This document shows positions 9,395 to 17,924 of a stretch of DNA of 64,000 nucleotides, piece after piece; position 1 is the stretch's first letter; each line of letters starts with the position of its first letter. Origin of the DNA: Streptomyces sp. NRRL WC-3618 (GTDB lineage Bacteria; Actinomycetota; Actinomycetes; Streptomycetales; Streptomycetaceae). The position numbers were made by a program, and so were the translations under genes. Under the pieces are notes generated by a model that had not been told where the DNA came from, ran no database searches, and was given only the letters and a program-made list of their open reading frames with translations. The DNA lies in assembly GCF_001280005.1 (NCBI RefSeq), contig NZ_LGDW01000248.1:38728-102727 (forward strand), in the 5' to 3' direction.

Positions 9395-10474
9395 TCACAG
9401 CCCGTACTGGCACAGGCCGGTCCGCTCGTCGAGGCCGAACATCACGTTCATGTTCTGGATCGCGGATCCGGCCGCGCCCTTGACGAGGTTGTCGGTCACG
9501 GCGATCACCTTGACGAAGCCCCGGTCCGCGTCGTAATCCACGCCGATGTGGCAGAAGTTGGAGCCGGTGACGGCGGTCAGCCTCGGATAGACGCCGTACT
9601 CCTTGGCGTTGAGCCCGGCCTTCTTGGGTGCGCTGTTGACTCGGACGAAGAACTCGTCGGCGTAGTAGCGCTCGTAGAGGTCCAGCAGCGCGGCCCGGTC
9701 GATCCGCTCGCGCTCCTGCGGACGGACGGCCAGGCTCGCCTGGATGTAGATGCCCCGGGCGAAGTTGCCGTGTGCCGTGGTCATGTCGACGCACAACTCC
9801 CGGCCGGCCAGCGGCGCGAGATGATTCTCCAGCTCCGGGGCGTGGCGGTGCCCTTCGAGGCTGTACGGGAGCATGGAACCGAACGCCTCAGCGTGCATGA
9901 TCTCGGTGAGCGGCTTGTTCCCGGCCCCGGTGGTGCCGTTGACGGCGGCGAGGTGGACGGGGATGTCCAGGTCGGCGAGGCCGCTGGACAGCAGGGGAGC
10001 CAGTCCGAGCACGGTGGTGATGGCGTAGCAGCCGGGGTTGGCCACCAGCCGGGCTCCGGCGACCTGTTCGCGGTGGAGTTCGGTCACCCCGTAGACGGCC
10101 TCGTCGAGCAGGTGAGGGGCGGCGTGCGGCGCGCCGTAGACCTCGGCGTACCGCTGCGGGTCGCGGAAGCGGAAGTCGGCGCTGACGTCGATGACCTTCA
10201 CCCCGCGGTCCAGGAAGAAGGCCGCCGAGCGCATCGCCTCGCCCGACGGGGTGCAGAAGAACACCACGTCGAGGTCGTCCGCGCGGCGCCGGAGTTCCTC
10301 CGCGTCGACGAAGCTCAGCCCGCAGCCGAGCAGATTGGGGTGGACCCGGTCGAACTCCTCCCCGCCCCGGGCCGTGGGCGTGATGGAGCCGACGCCGGGG
10401 TGGTTGAGCAGCAGCCGGGCGAGTTCGCCGCCGGCGTGGCCGGTGCCTCCCACGATGCCGATACACAGCGTCAT
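9395..10474 (-). CDS. ArgC-like semialdehyde dehydrogenase, proposed phosphonolactyl-phosphate reductase
   Basis: A 359-residue homologue of N-acetyl-gamma-glutamyl-phosphate reductase. The N-terminal NADP motif GIVGGTGHAGGEL, the catalytic cysteine in VANPGCYAITT (about residue 155) and the histidine in EGHRHAPELE are present, so it should be active. No other arginine gene is nearby. Beside the kinase-like gene it is best read as the reductase that turns phosphonolactyl phosphate into phosphonolactaldehyde, the step described as reminiscent of arginine biosynthesis in the valinophos pathway. Its ATG overlaps the end of the zinc dehydrogenase gene by 4 nt (ATGA). Confidence 0.87.
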   Translation of the reverse strand: MTLCIGIVGGTGHAGGELARLLLNHPGVGSITPTARGGEEFDRVHPNLLGCGLSFVDAEELRRRADDLDVVFFCTPSGEAMRSAAFFLDRGVKVIDVSADFRFRDPQRYAEVYGAPHAAPHLLDEAVYGVTELHREQVAGARLVANPGCYAITTVLGLAPLLSSGLADLDIPVHLAAVNGTTGAGNKPLTEIMHAEAFGSMLPYSLEGHRHAPELENHLAPLAGRELCVDMTTAHGNFARGIYIQASLAVRPQERERIDRAALLDLYERYYADEFFVRVNSAPKKAGLNAKEYGVYPRLTAVTGSNFCHIGVDYDADRGFVKVIAVTDNLVKGAAGSAIQNMNVMFGLDERTGLCQYGL

Positions 10475-11472
10475 GCGTCACCTCGCGGAGTAAGGATGAT
10501 CTTGCCAGTGGTGGGCTTGCCCTCGGCCATCAGGCTCATGGCCTCGGCGGTGTCGGCCAGCGCGAAACGGTGCGTGACCATGGGGCGGGGGTCGATCTCC
10601 CCGGCGGCCAGCCAGGAGATCACGGTGCGGAAGTCCGCGGCCGTCGACAACGAGGAGCCGATGACCGTCACCTCCCGGCCGACGAGGGCGTTGGCCGCCA
10701 GCGGCACGGGGCCGTCGAAGAAGCTGACCACGATCACGGTGCCGCCCGCCCGCACGGCGCCGACCGCCTCGTCGAGCGCGTCGGGGTGGCCGGCCGCGAC
10801 CACGACGACGTCCGCCTCGGCGGACGGCCCGGCCGGGGCGAGGACGTCGGCGTACGCGTCCGCGCCAAGAGCCAGGGCGCGCTCGCCCTTCTCCTGGCCG
10901 ACGTCTGTGCAGGTGATCCGGGTGAAGCCGAGCCGGCGTGCCGCGATCAGGCAGGCCAGGCCGATGCTGCCGGATCCGATGACGCGCATCGTTCTCCCCC
11001 GCGCCGGGCCGGCCAGCCGGATGGCGTGCAGACCGATGGAGAGCGGTTCGACGAGCGCGCCGAGCTCCGGATCGAGCCCCGGGGGCAGGGCGAAGGTCAT
11101 GTGTGGCCGGAGCGTCACATACTCCGCGAAGGATCCCTCCCACCCCAGGTGGCACAGGTTCCGCTTGTCCCGGCAGAGGTTGGTGAGCCCCTGAGCGCAC
11201 CGCTCGCAGCTCTCGCAGTGCGCGTAGGCCGCCGCGCAGACCAGGTCGCCGACGGCGAAGCCGCCCGCCGCCCGCTCCACGACGCCGCACAGCTCGTGGC
11301 CGAGGACGACCGGCGCGGTCTTGTAGGGGTGCGCGCCCCGGTACGTGGCGAGGTCCGACCCGCACACGCCGGTGGCGAGCACCCGGACCAGGAGCTCCTC
11401 CCGGTCGGCGGCGGGCACGGGAGTGCTCCGGTATTCGATACGCCCGTACTCGGTGAGCACGGCGCTGTTCAT
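10471..11472 (-). CDS. Zinc-dependent medium-chain alcohol dehydrogenase of the phosphonate cluster
   Basis: A 333-residue MDR-family dehydrogenase. The catalytic zinc site CGSDLATYRGAHP and GHELCGVVE and the structural zinc cluster CESCERCAQGLTNLC are intact; the Rossmann segment is VIGSGSIGLACLIA. The ATG at 11472 shares ATGA with the stop of the adenylation-dehydrogenase gene; ATG 11478, six bases upstream, is an in-frame alternative. In the phosphonothrixin pathway DHPPA is oxidised to 3-hydroxy-2-oxopropylphosphonate before the thiamine-dependent carbon-carbon bond formation. This enzyme is the natural candidate for that oxidation (inference from context). Confidence 0.86.
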   Translation of the reverse strand: MNSAVLTEYGRIEYRSTPVPAADREELLVRVLATGVCGSDLATYRGAHPYKTAPVVLGHELCGVVERAAGGFAVGDLVCAAAYAHCESCERCAQGLTNLCRDKRNLCHLGWEGSFAEYVTLRPHMTFALPPGLDPELGALVEPLSIGLHAIRLAGPARGRTMRVIGSGSIGLACLIAARRLGFTRITCTDVGQEKGERALALGADAYADVLAPAGPSAEADVVVVAAGHPDALDEAVGAVRAGGTVIVVSFFDGPVPLAANALVGREVTVIGSSLSTAADFRTVISWLAAGEIDPRPMVTHRFALADTAEAMSLMAEGKPTTGKIILTPRGDA

Positions 11473-13964
11473 GGGCATGAGGTGGCCACCTTCCGTCCGG
11501 CGAGCACCTCGTGCAGCGAGTCGAGGAGGATCCGGCCGATGCGCTGCTGGGAGTCCGCCGACATCGCGCCGATGTGCGGCGTGATCACGACGTTGTCCAG
11601 CTCGGCGAGGCGACCGGGGTTGCCCTCCTCGGCCACCACGTCGAGTGCGGCGCCCGCGATCTCGCCGTCCGTGAGCGCCCGGTACAAGGCCTCCTCGTCG
11701 GCCACGGGCCCCCGTGAGATGTTCACCAGCAGCGCCGAACGCTTCATGGCCCGCAGTGCGCGCTCGTCGATCAGGTGGTGTGTACGGTCGGTGAGCGGCA
11801 CGGCCAGGCACACCACGTCGGCGGTGGCCAACAGCTCGTCCAGGGCCACCGTTTCGACTCCCCGCCCACGCAGCTCCACCCGGCGCTCGGGCGTGTCCCG
11901 GTCGACGGTGGCGACCACCCGCATCCCCAAGCCGTGCGCCAACTGGGCGAGGCGCGAGCCGATCTGGCCCAGCCCCACCAGGCCGAGGGTCTTCCCGCCG
12001 AGTTCAATGCCCGCCAGGGCGGCCTTGTTCCAGACTCCGGCCCGCACCTGGCGGTCGGCCAGGACGATGTGGCGGGCGGCCGACAGCATGAGCCCCAGGG
12101 CCAGTTCGGCGACGGCCGGCGCGGAGACTCCGGGAACGTTGAACACGGCCACCCCGGCGGCCCCCGCGGCGTCGAGGTCGATGTTGTCCACCCCCGAGCC
12201 CGCCCGGGCCACGACCTTCAGCCGCCGCGCCGCTCGTATGACGTCCGCGTCGATGCGCACACCGCTGCGCACCACGATGACCTCGACGTCCTCGACCAGC
12301 CGCGCCAGGCGGTCGGCCGGAGGCCGCAGCTCGACCTGGACGTCGTAGGTGCGGCGCAGTTCGGCCAGGGCGCTCTCGTGGATGGGGTCCACCACCAGCA
12401 CCCGGGTGCGTGCGGCGGCGGGCGCGGACAGCGGGGCGCCGCCGGCTTCGGCGAGTTCCTGGACCGCGCGCCGGTCCAGCTTGCCGGAGGGGGTCAGCGG
12501 CAGCGTGTCCACCCGCAGGAAGCGGTTGGGCACCAGGTAGGCGGGCACGGTGGCGCGGGCGTGGCGGCGCAGCGCGGCGACGCTGAAAGCGCCGTCGTCC
12601 GCCGGGACCACCAGCGTCATGAGCACGGCGGTGCCGTCGGCGTCGTACGTCACCGCGGCGGCCGCGTCGTGGACGGCCGTGTCGGCCCGCAGCGCCTCCT
12701 CCACCTCGGCGAGCTCCACCCGGTGGCCGCGGATCTTGACCTGCTGGTCGTTGCGTCCCAGGTACTCCAGGGCGCCGTCCGGCAGCCGACGGGCGAGGTC
12801 GCCGGTGCGGTACCAGCGCGCCCCGTCGAACGTGCGGAAGCGCTCGGCGGTGAGCTCCGGGCGGTTCAGATAGCCCGCCGTCACCCCGGTGCCGGCCACC
12901 CACATCTCGCCGGCCTCGCCGTCGGGCACCAAGGCAAGGTCCCCGTCGAGGAGTTGGACCGACAGGTGGGGAAGCGGTACGCCGATGGGCGAGCGCACGG
13001 CGCCGGCGAGGTCCTCGGGGGTGAGCGTCCTGCCCGTGGTGAACACGGTGGTCTCGGTGACGCCGTACATGTTGACGAACTCCGGTGCCCGGTCCCCGGC
13101 TGCGTCCGTGTACGCCCTGACGACGTCCAGGTCGACGTTCTCGCCGCCGAAGACCACATAGCGCAGGGCGAGGTCGGGCGCGCCGGAGTCGACGTACTCA
13201 CGGGCCAGGAAGCGGAAGACGGAGGGTACTTGGTTGAGCACGGTGACACCGTCGTCGGCCAGCAGCCGCAGGAAGTCCTCGGTCGCGCGGGCCGCCGCGG
13301 TGGGAATCACCACGGCGGTACCGCCGGTGGCCAGGGGCCCCCACAGCTCCCAGACGGAGAAGTCGAAGCTGAAGGAGTGGAAGAGCGACCAGCGGTCCCG
13401 CGGTCCGAAGTCGAACAGCGGGAGCGTGGCTTCGAGGAGCGCCAGCACGTTGGCGTGGGTCACGACACAGCCCTTGGGCTGCCCGGTGGACCCCGAGGTG
13501 TAGATCACGTACGCCGGGTCCTGGGGGTCCGGCGGGCCGGCGGGCGTGACGGGGGGCGCGGGCGTGCGGGGGTCGATGACCTCGACGCCGTCGAGCCCGC
13601 AGGCGGCCGCCTGCTCCGGGTCGCCGACCAGGATCTTCAGCTGGGCGTCGACGACCATGTAGTGCAGCCGCTCGCGGGGATAGGTCGGGTCGAGCGGTAC
13701 GTAGGCCGCTCCCGCCTTGAGGATGCCGAGGATCCAGCCGGGCACCCGGTGGGAGCGCTCCAGGAGCACGCCCACCAGGTCACCACGGCCCACCCCGGCG
13801 TCGGTGAGCAGCGCGGCGACGGCGTCCGACGCCTCGTCGAGCTCGCTGTAGGTGATCTCCCGGCCGCTCTCGGAGAGGGCGGCGGCCTGGCCCCGCAGCC
13901 TGACCGACCTGGCGAACAGGTCGGTCAGGCTGCGGGCGCCGACCAGTGGGTCAGCGCTGGCCAT
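11469..13964 (-). CDS. Fusion of an NRPS adenylation domain and a D-2-hydroxyacid dehydrogenase
   Basis: 831 residues in one uninterrupted frame. Residues 1-515 are an NRPS adenylation domain with cores YTSGSTGQPKG (A3), FDFSVWELWG (A4), NMYGVTETTV (A5), YRTGDL (A7), KIRGHRVEL (A8) and PLTPSGKLDRRA (A10). Residues 520-831 are a phosphoglycerate-dehydrogenase-like domain with GLGQIG (NAD), catalytic Arg in NISRGPVADE, Glu in AEEGNP and His in TPHIGAMS. No carrier domain separates them; the A10 lysine is followed within about 25 residues by the dehydrogenase. I read the specificity pocket as D-F-W-N-V-G-M-V-F, close to threonine codes. The dehydrogenase half is the candidate phosphonopyruvate reductase, the pathway-committing step; the adenylation half would load the free carrier protein. 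ATG 13964 overlaps the dioxygenase gene by 14 nt. Confidence 0.9.
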   Translation of the reverse strand: MASADPLVGARSLTDLFARSVRLRGQAAALSESGREITYSELDEASDAVAALLTDAGVGRGDLVGVLLERSHRVPGWILGILKAGAAYVPLDPTYPRERLHYMVVDAQLKILVGDPEQAAACGLDGVEVIDPRTPAPPVTPAGPPDPQDPAYVIYTSGSTGQPKGCVVTHANVLALLEATLPLFDFGPRDRWSLFHSFSFDFSVWELWGPLATGGTAVVIPTAAARATEDFLRLLADDGVTVLNQVPSVFRFLAREYVDSGAPDLALRYVVFGGENVDLDVVRAYTDAAGDRAPEFVNMYGVTETTVFTTGRTLTPEDLAGAVRSPIGVPLPHLSVQLLDGDLALVPDGEAGEMWVAGTGVTAGYLNRPELTAERFRTFDGARWYRTGDLARRLPDGALEYLGRNDQQVKIRGHRVELAEVEEALRADTAVHDAAAAVTYDADGTAVLMTLVVPADDGAFSVAALRRHARATVPAYLVPNRFLRVDTLPLTPSGKLDRRAVQELAEAGGAPLSAPAAARTRVLVVDPIHESALAELRRTYDVQVELRPPADRLARLVEDVEVIVVRSGVRIDADVIRAARRLKVVARAGSGVDNIDLDAAGAAGVAVFNVPGVSAPAVAELALGLMLSAARHIVLADRQVRAGVWNKAALAGIELGGKTLGLVGLGQIGSRLAQLAHGLGMRVVATVDRDTPERRVELRGRGVETVALDELLATADVVCLAVPLTDRTHHLIDERALRAMKRSALLVNISRGPVADEEALYRALTDGEIAGAALDVVAEEGNPGRLAELDNVVITPHIGAMSADSQQRIGRILLDSLHEVLAGRKVATSCP

Positions 13965-14862
13965 AGGTGCCTCCGGCGGCCATGACGTCGCCCTGGTCGA
14001 CCGGCTTGTAGTAGTCGGTGGGGTGCGCCTCGCCGCCGAAGTCGCCGAACATGCGCCGGAGTCGGGGCGACATGCGGTCCAGGATCTCCTGGGGCTGGCT
14101 GAAGTAGTCGTGCGGACGGTGCCACAGCTGGCCGTAGCGGAGGATGAACGTCTTGCGCTCACGGTGGGTGTTCGGCGCCACGGCGTGCCAGAGCGAGTAC
14201 GGGAAGAGGAGTACGTCGCCCGGCGCGGCCTTGACCTCGACGGCGTTGTCCGGCAGCACACCGCGGCGCAGCGGCTCGTCCAGCTCCTCCATGTAGCACA
14301 GCGCGTTGTTGCTGGTGGGCAGCGTGCGGTGGCTGCCGGGGATCAGCAGGAAGTTGCCGCTGTGGGACTCGGTGACGTCGGTGAAGAAGATCTGTGCCTT
14401 GACCTGGAGGCCGGGGCTGCCCGGGGTCAGCTGGATCCGCTGCAGGTACTCGCCGCCGTCGGTGTGCCAGTACTCCAGAGCCTCTTCCTGCAAGGACCGG
14501 ACGAATATCTCGGTCCCCAGGATCTGGACGCTGCCGTTCAGCAAGGTCATCAGGGGCCCGACCAGCTTGGGGTGGTCGAGGAAGTAGTCCATCTCCGCGG
14601 TGCGGCTGACCGCGTCGCGGACGCGGACGGTGTGGCTGCGGTCGGTGAAGCTCGCATGGTTCTCGATCGTCGGGGCGCCCTTGGCGACCACGTCGTCGAT
14701 GAGTTCGAGGCCCCGGGCCACCTCGTCCTGGTTGAAGACGCCCTTGAGGTGGAGGTAGCCGTCGCGCTCGTAGCTCTCGAACTGCTCCTCCGTCAGCGGC
14801 TTCCAGTCGCGCTCGCGCTGCGTCACCAACGTGGAGTCGCGCATGGTCGAAACGTGCATCAT
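13951..14862 (-). CDS. PhyH-type Fe(II)/2-oxoglutarate dioxygenase
   Basis: A 303-residue phytanoyl-CoA-dioxygenase-family protein. The iron ligands are visible as the HxD in EYWHTDGGEY and the distal His in LWHAVAPNTH, followed by a 2-oxoglutarate-binding Arg in that region (ERKTFILRYG). Start ATG 14862 has AGAGGA upstream. It lies between the condensation gene and the adenylation-dehydrogenase gene, overlapping the latter, so it belongs to the pathway. It probably hydroxylates either the carbon skeleton of the phosphonate or the carrier-bound amino acid; the sequence does not say which. Confidence 0.9.
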   Translation of the reverse strand: MMHVSTMRDSTLVTQRERDWKPLTEEQFESYERDGYLHLKGVFNQDEVARGLELIDDVVAKGAPTIENHASFTDRSHTVRVRDAVSRTAEMDYFLDHPKLVGPLMTLLNGSVQILGTEIFVRSLQEEALEYWHTDGGEYLQRIQLTPGSPGLQVKAQIFFTDVTESHSGNFLLIPGSHRTLPTSNNALCYMEELDEPLRRGVLPDNAVEVKAAPGDVLLFPYSLWHAVAPNTHRERKTFILRYGQLWHRPHDYFSQPQEILDRMSPRLRRMFGDFGGEAHPTDYYKPVDQGDVMAAGGTYGQR

Positions 14863-14896
14863 GAGGGATCCTCTCTACGGAACAGGGAACGCGCCG

Positions 14897-16198
14897 TCAG
14901 CGGCGCTGGGTGGACCAGGTGCGCAGCAGGGCGTCGACGCCGTCCCACAGGGCCTCGACGTCTCCTCGCGCATACCAGTCGGTCTTGAAGTTGACGGTCG
15001 CCGTCACGCCGTCCTCGTCCTCGACCCAGAAGGTGGCGATCGAGGCGTCGTGCCAGCCCACGGAGATCGGCAGCGGCCGGCTCCGCACTCCGGGCATCTG
15101 GACGGTGCCCACCGTCTTGCGCATGCCGAGGGGGCGGGCGTTGAAGGTGACGTACGGGACGCGGGACTGCCGTCCCACGGCGTCCGGGTCCATCCGGTCG
15201 ATCAGCGCGGGCCAGGGCACGTGGCCGTCGTCCAGGGTGGCGAGCATCCGCCGGCGGAAGTGCCGCAGGAAGTCGTCCGCGTCGGGCCGGCTCCCCGGCT
15301 CGCTGGTCAGGACGGCCTTGCTCGCCAGCCAGCCCGTGGTCTGGTGCAGTTCGGGCAGCTCCCGGTTGGCGGTCGAGAGCGTGGTGGCCACCGACTCGCT
15401 GCCGGAAAGGGTGAACAGCGAGTGGTGCAGCGCGGCGTGCATGAGGTTCAGGGCGGTCATCCGCAGCGGCCTGGCCACCGTACCCAGGCTCTGGCAGACG
15501 TCGAGCGGCAACCGGCGGCTGAACCCGTCCTTCGCCTCGTAGCGGACGGGCGAGTGCCCGCTGAAACCGGAGATCGGCATGACCGGGATCGCCCCGACTC
15601 CGCTCAGCCTCGCTGCCAGCCGTTCCAGGGCCTGCTTCCCGTCAGGGGAGTCCATCATCCGGTTCTGTCGCCGGACGAAGTCGGGGAAGGTCATCTGGGC
15701 GGGCGGCAGTTCGAGCCCCGAGCCGTCGCGCTCGGCGGCGTAGAGCGCCGACAGGTCGCGCATCAGCACGTTGAGCGACCACCCGTCGCTCACCAGGTGT
15801 TCGGCGACGAAGGCGAAGTACGTCTCCTCGTCGGGGCGGCCCATCACCAGCAGCCGGGCCATCGGGCCCCGCTCCAGGTCGAAGGGGGCCGCGCAGGCCG
15901 CCCTCAGAGCCGCCACATCGGCGTCCTCGGTCCCGGTGGTGGCCAGTTGTTGGAGGTCCACCGGATCGGCCAGCCCGATGTGCCACACCATGGCGTCCAG
16001 GTCGAAACCGCTGAGCAGCACCGGGTGGCGCCGCTGCAGGGCGTGCCAGGCCCTGTTCATGGCGGCCAGGTCCAGGGGCCCGGTGAACGCCATGGGGAGG
16101 GTGGCGTGGTGGGGGTTGAAGACCCCGCCCTCGGCATCCTCCAGGGTCTGGCCCAGGCGGTGCCGCTGGTTCCAGGAGACCGGCATCGACTCACGCAT
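14897..16198 (-). CDS. Stand-alone NRPS condensation-domain protein
   Basis: 433 residues, the length of a single condensation domain with no carrier or adenylation part. The active-site motif HHxxxDG reads EHLVSDG (about residue 135): the second, catalytic His and the DG are kept, the first His is Glu. Other family features are the N-terminal WNQRHRLGQ, the FDLERGPMARLLVM segment and the late VTFNARP. ATG 16198 has GGGGGAG seven bases upstream and overlaps the previous gene by 8 nt; the in-frame start at 16240 has none. It probably joins an aminoacyl group on the free carrier protein to an amine or hydroxyl of the phosphonate. Confidence 0.85.
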   Translation of the reverse strand: MRESMPVSWNQRHRLGQTLEDAEGGVFNPHHATLPMAFTGPLDLAAMNRAWHALQRRHPVLLSGFDLDAMVWHIGLADPVDLQQLATTGTEDADVAALRAACAAPFDLERGPMARLLVMGRPDEETYFAFVAEHLVSDGWSLNVLMRDLSALYAAERDGSGLELPPAQMTFPDFVRRQNRMMDSPDGKQALERLAARLSGVGAIPVMPISGFSGHSPVRYEAKDGFSRRLPLDVCQSLGTVARPLRMTALNLMHAALHHSLFTLSGSESVATTLSTANRELPELHQTTGWLASKAVLTSEPGSRPDADDFLRHFRRRMLATLDDGHVPWPALIDRMDPDAVGRQSRVPYVTFNARPLGMRKTVGTVQMPGVRSRPLPISVGWHDASIATFWVEDEDGVTATVNFKTDWYARGDVEALWDGVDALLRTWSTQRR

Positions 16199-17924
16199 GA
16201 TTGAGCTCCCCCACCGGTCGTACGCGGGAGGCGCCGTCATGGGCCCGTACGCCGCCGTCGGCCCGCAGGGGGCGCAGCAGCAGTTGCTTCGGGTCGCACA
16301 TCACTTCGATGAGCTCGGGGCCCCGGTGCGCCAACAGCCCGGCGAGGTCGGCGTCGAGCGTGGCGGCGCGCTCCAGCTTGCGGTACGGCAGGCCGAACGC
16401 CTTCGCCACGACGCGGAAGTCCAGCGCCTCCGGCTCCTCCGGTGCGGGGCCCTCGGACAGGGCTTCGTGCGATTCCCGGATCGAGGCGTAACCTCCGTTG
16501 TTCAACACGAACACCTTGATGTCCAGGCAGTACTGACTGATGGTCGCCAGCTCCTGGATGTTGAGCTCGATCGCTCCGTCACCCACGAGCACCAGCACCT
16601 GACAGTCGGGCCTGCTGAACGCCGCACCCACCGCCATGGGTACCGCCGCGCCCATGTTGAGGAACGCCGCGGAAGTGATCTCCCGCTGCGAGGCGGCGAA
16701 CTCCAGGGTCTGGCCGGTCACGTAGTAGGCGCTTCCGGTGTCGACCACGAAGACATGGCCGGGGCCGGTGTGCGCGTCCAGCCGCTCGACGAAGCGGTAC
16801 GAGTTGAGGGGTTCCCGCAGCTCGCCGCCGGCGATCGTGGGATGCGCCTCCTTCAGCTCGGCGCAGGTGGCCAGCCAGGGTTCGCTCGCGGCCGGCTCGG
16901 TCGACTCCGCCGACTCGATGAGCAGCGCGTCGAGCAGGTCGCGTACGTCCATGCACACCGGGAAGTCGATGCGTACGCCCTTCTTCTTCAACTGGGACGG
17001 GTCGATGTCCACCGCGACGACCGTCGCGTCGGGGTTGAAGCTGTCGGCGTCCTCGCCGACGAACGCGGTCGACAGGCTGGACCCGAGGGTGAGGACCAGA
17101 TCCGCCTGAGCCATGATCAGGTTGGGGTAGAGGCGCCCTCGGATGCCCCCCTGGCCGAACCACAGCGGCGAGTCGTACGGCAGCAGGTCATTGCCCAGCC
17201 GGGAGGCGACCACCGGCAGCCGCAGCCGCTCGATCAGCGTCCGGAACTGCTCCTCGGCCGCGCCCTGCCTGATCCCCTGGCCCGCGATGACCAGCGGCCG
17301 TTCGGCGGAGCGCAGCATGGCCATGATCTGCCGGGCGGCCTGCCGCGCACCAGCGCCCCTCGGTTCGTCCGCGGCGGACGGTGCCTCGCGCAGGGCCGCC
17401 GGGTCGATCTGGGCCGCTTGCACGTCGAGCGGGATGTCCAGCCAGACCGGGCCCGGCCGGCCCGCGAGCGCTTCACGGACCGCCCGGTCCAGGTGGGCCC
17501 GGATGTCGGAGGGTTGTTCGACCACCGCGGCGTATTTGGTCATGTTGCGGGCGCTGTTGACGACGGCGAATCCCTGGACGCCGAAGGACCGGGCGTCGTC
17601 GTCGATGTGGCGGGTTTCGACCTGGCCGGAGATGACCAGGACGGGGACGCCGTCGGCGTAGGCGTCGACGAGTCCGGCGAGGGCGTTGACCGCGCCCGGG
17701 CCGCTGGTGACCAGGGCGACTGCGAGGTCGCCGGTGAGTTTGGCCGCCCCGGTGGCCATCAGGGCGGCCGCGGTCTCGTGCCGGGCGCAGACGCAGAGCA
17801 GGTCGGGCTGCCGGGCGAAGGCGTGGTCGAGGTGGATGGAGCCGGTGCCGGAGAGGCTGTAGCAGGTGCGGACACCCAGCGAATGCAGGTAGGAGGCCAC
17901 GTAGTCGGCCACGCGCATGGTCAT
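16191..17924 (-). CDS. Acetolactate-synthase-like thiamine diphosphate enzyme of the phosphonate cluster
   Basis: 577 residues with the three-domain layout of acetohydroxyacid synthase large subunits. The catalytic Glu is in CARHETAAALMA (about residue 50), and the ThDP/Mg motif begins LVGDGAIELN and ends VLNNGG near residue 460. No small regulatory subunit gene follows and it lies in the middle of the phosphonate operon, so it is not a housekeeping ilvB. In the phosphonothrixin pathway an acetolactate-synthase homologue works with a two-subunit transketolase-like enzyme to build the branched carbon skeleton; both partners are coded directly upstream. ATG 17924 shares ATGA with the stop of the transketolase subunit. 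Confidence 0.9.
   Translation of the reverse strand: MTMRVADYVASYLHSLGVRTCYSLSGTGSIHLDHAFARQPDLLCVCARHETAAALMATGAAKLTGDLAVALVTSGPGAVNALAGLVDAYADGVPVLVISGQVETRHIDDDARSFGVQGFAVVNSARNMTKYAAVVEQPSDIRAHLDRAVREALAGRPGPVWLDIPLDVQAAQIDPAALREAPSAADEPRGAGARQAARQIMAMLRSAERPLVIAGQGIRQGAAEEQFRTLIERLRLPVVASRLGNDLLPYDSPLWFGQGGIRGRLYPNLIMAQADLVLTLGSSLSTAFVGEDADSFNPDATVVAVDIDPSQLKKKGVRIDFPVCMDVRDLLDALLIESAESTEPAASEPWLATCAELKEAHPTIAGGELREPLNSYRFVERLDAHTGPGHVFVVDTGSAYYVTGQTLEFAASQREITSAAFLNMGAAVPMAVGAAFSRPDCQVLVLVGDGAIELNIQELATISQYCLDIKVFVLNNGGYASIRESHEALSEGPAPEEPEALDFRVVAKAFGLPYRKLERAATLDADLAGLLAHRGPELIEVMCDPKQLLLRPLRADGGVRAHDGASRVRPVGELNHA

Noticed and set aside
8208..10474. Glycolytic pgk and arginine argC genes
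   Set aside because: No glycolytic or arginine neighbours, altered substrate motifs in the kinase, and overlaps with phosphonate genes.
11775..13985. 736-codon plus-strand frame opposite the adenylation-dehydrogenase gene
   Set aside because: Composition is low-complexity (Gly, His, Val, Glu) with no motif; the minus strand carries all adenylation core motifs.
16191..17924. Housekeeping acetolactate synthase (ilvB)
   Set aside because: No ilvN or ilvC nearby, and it is translationally coupled inside a phosphonate operon beside the split transketolase.
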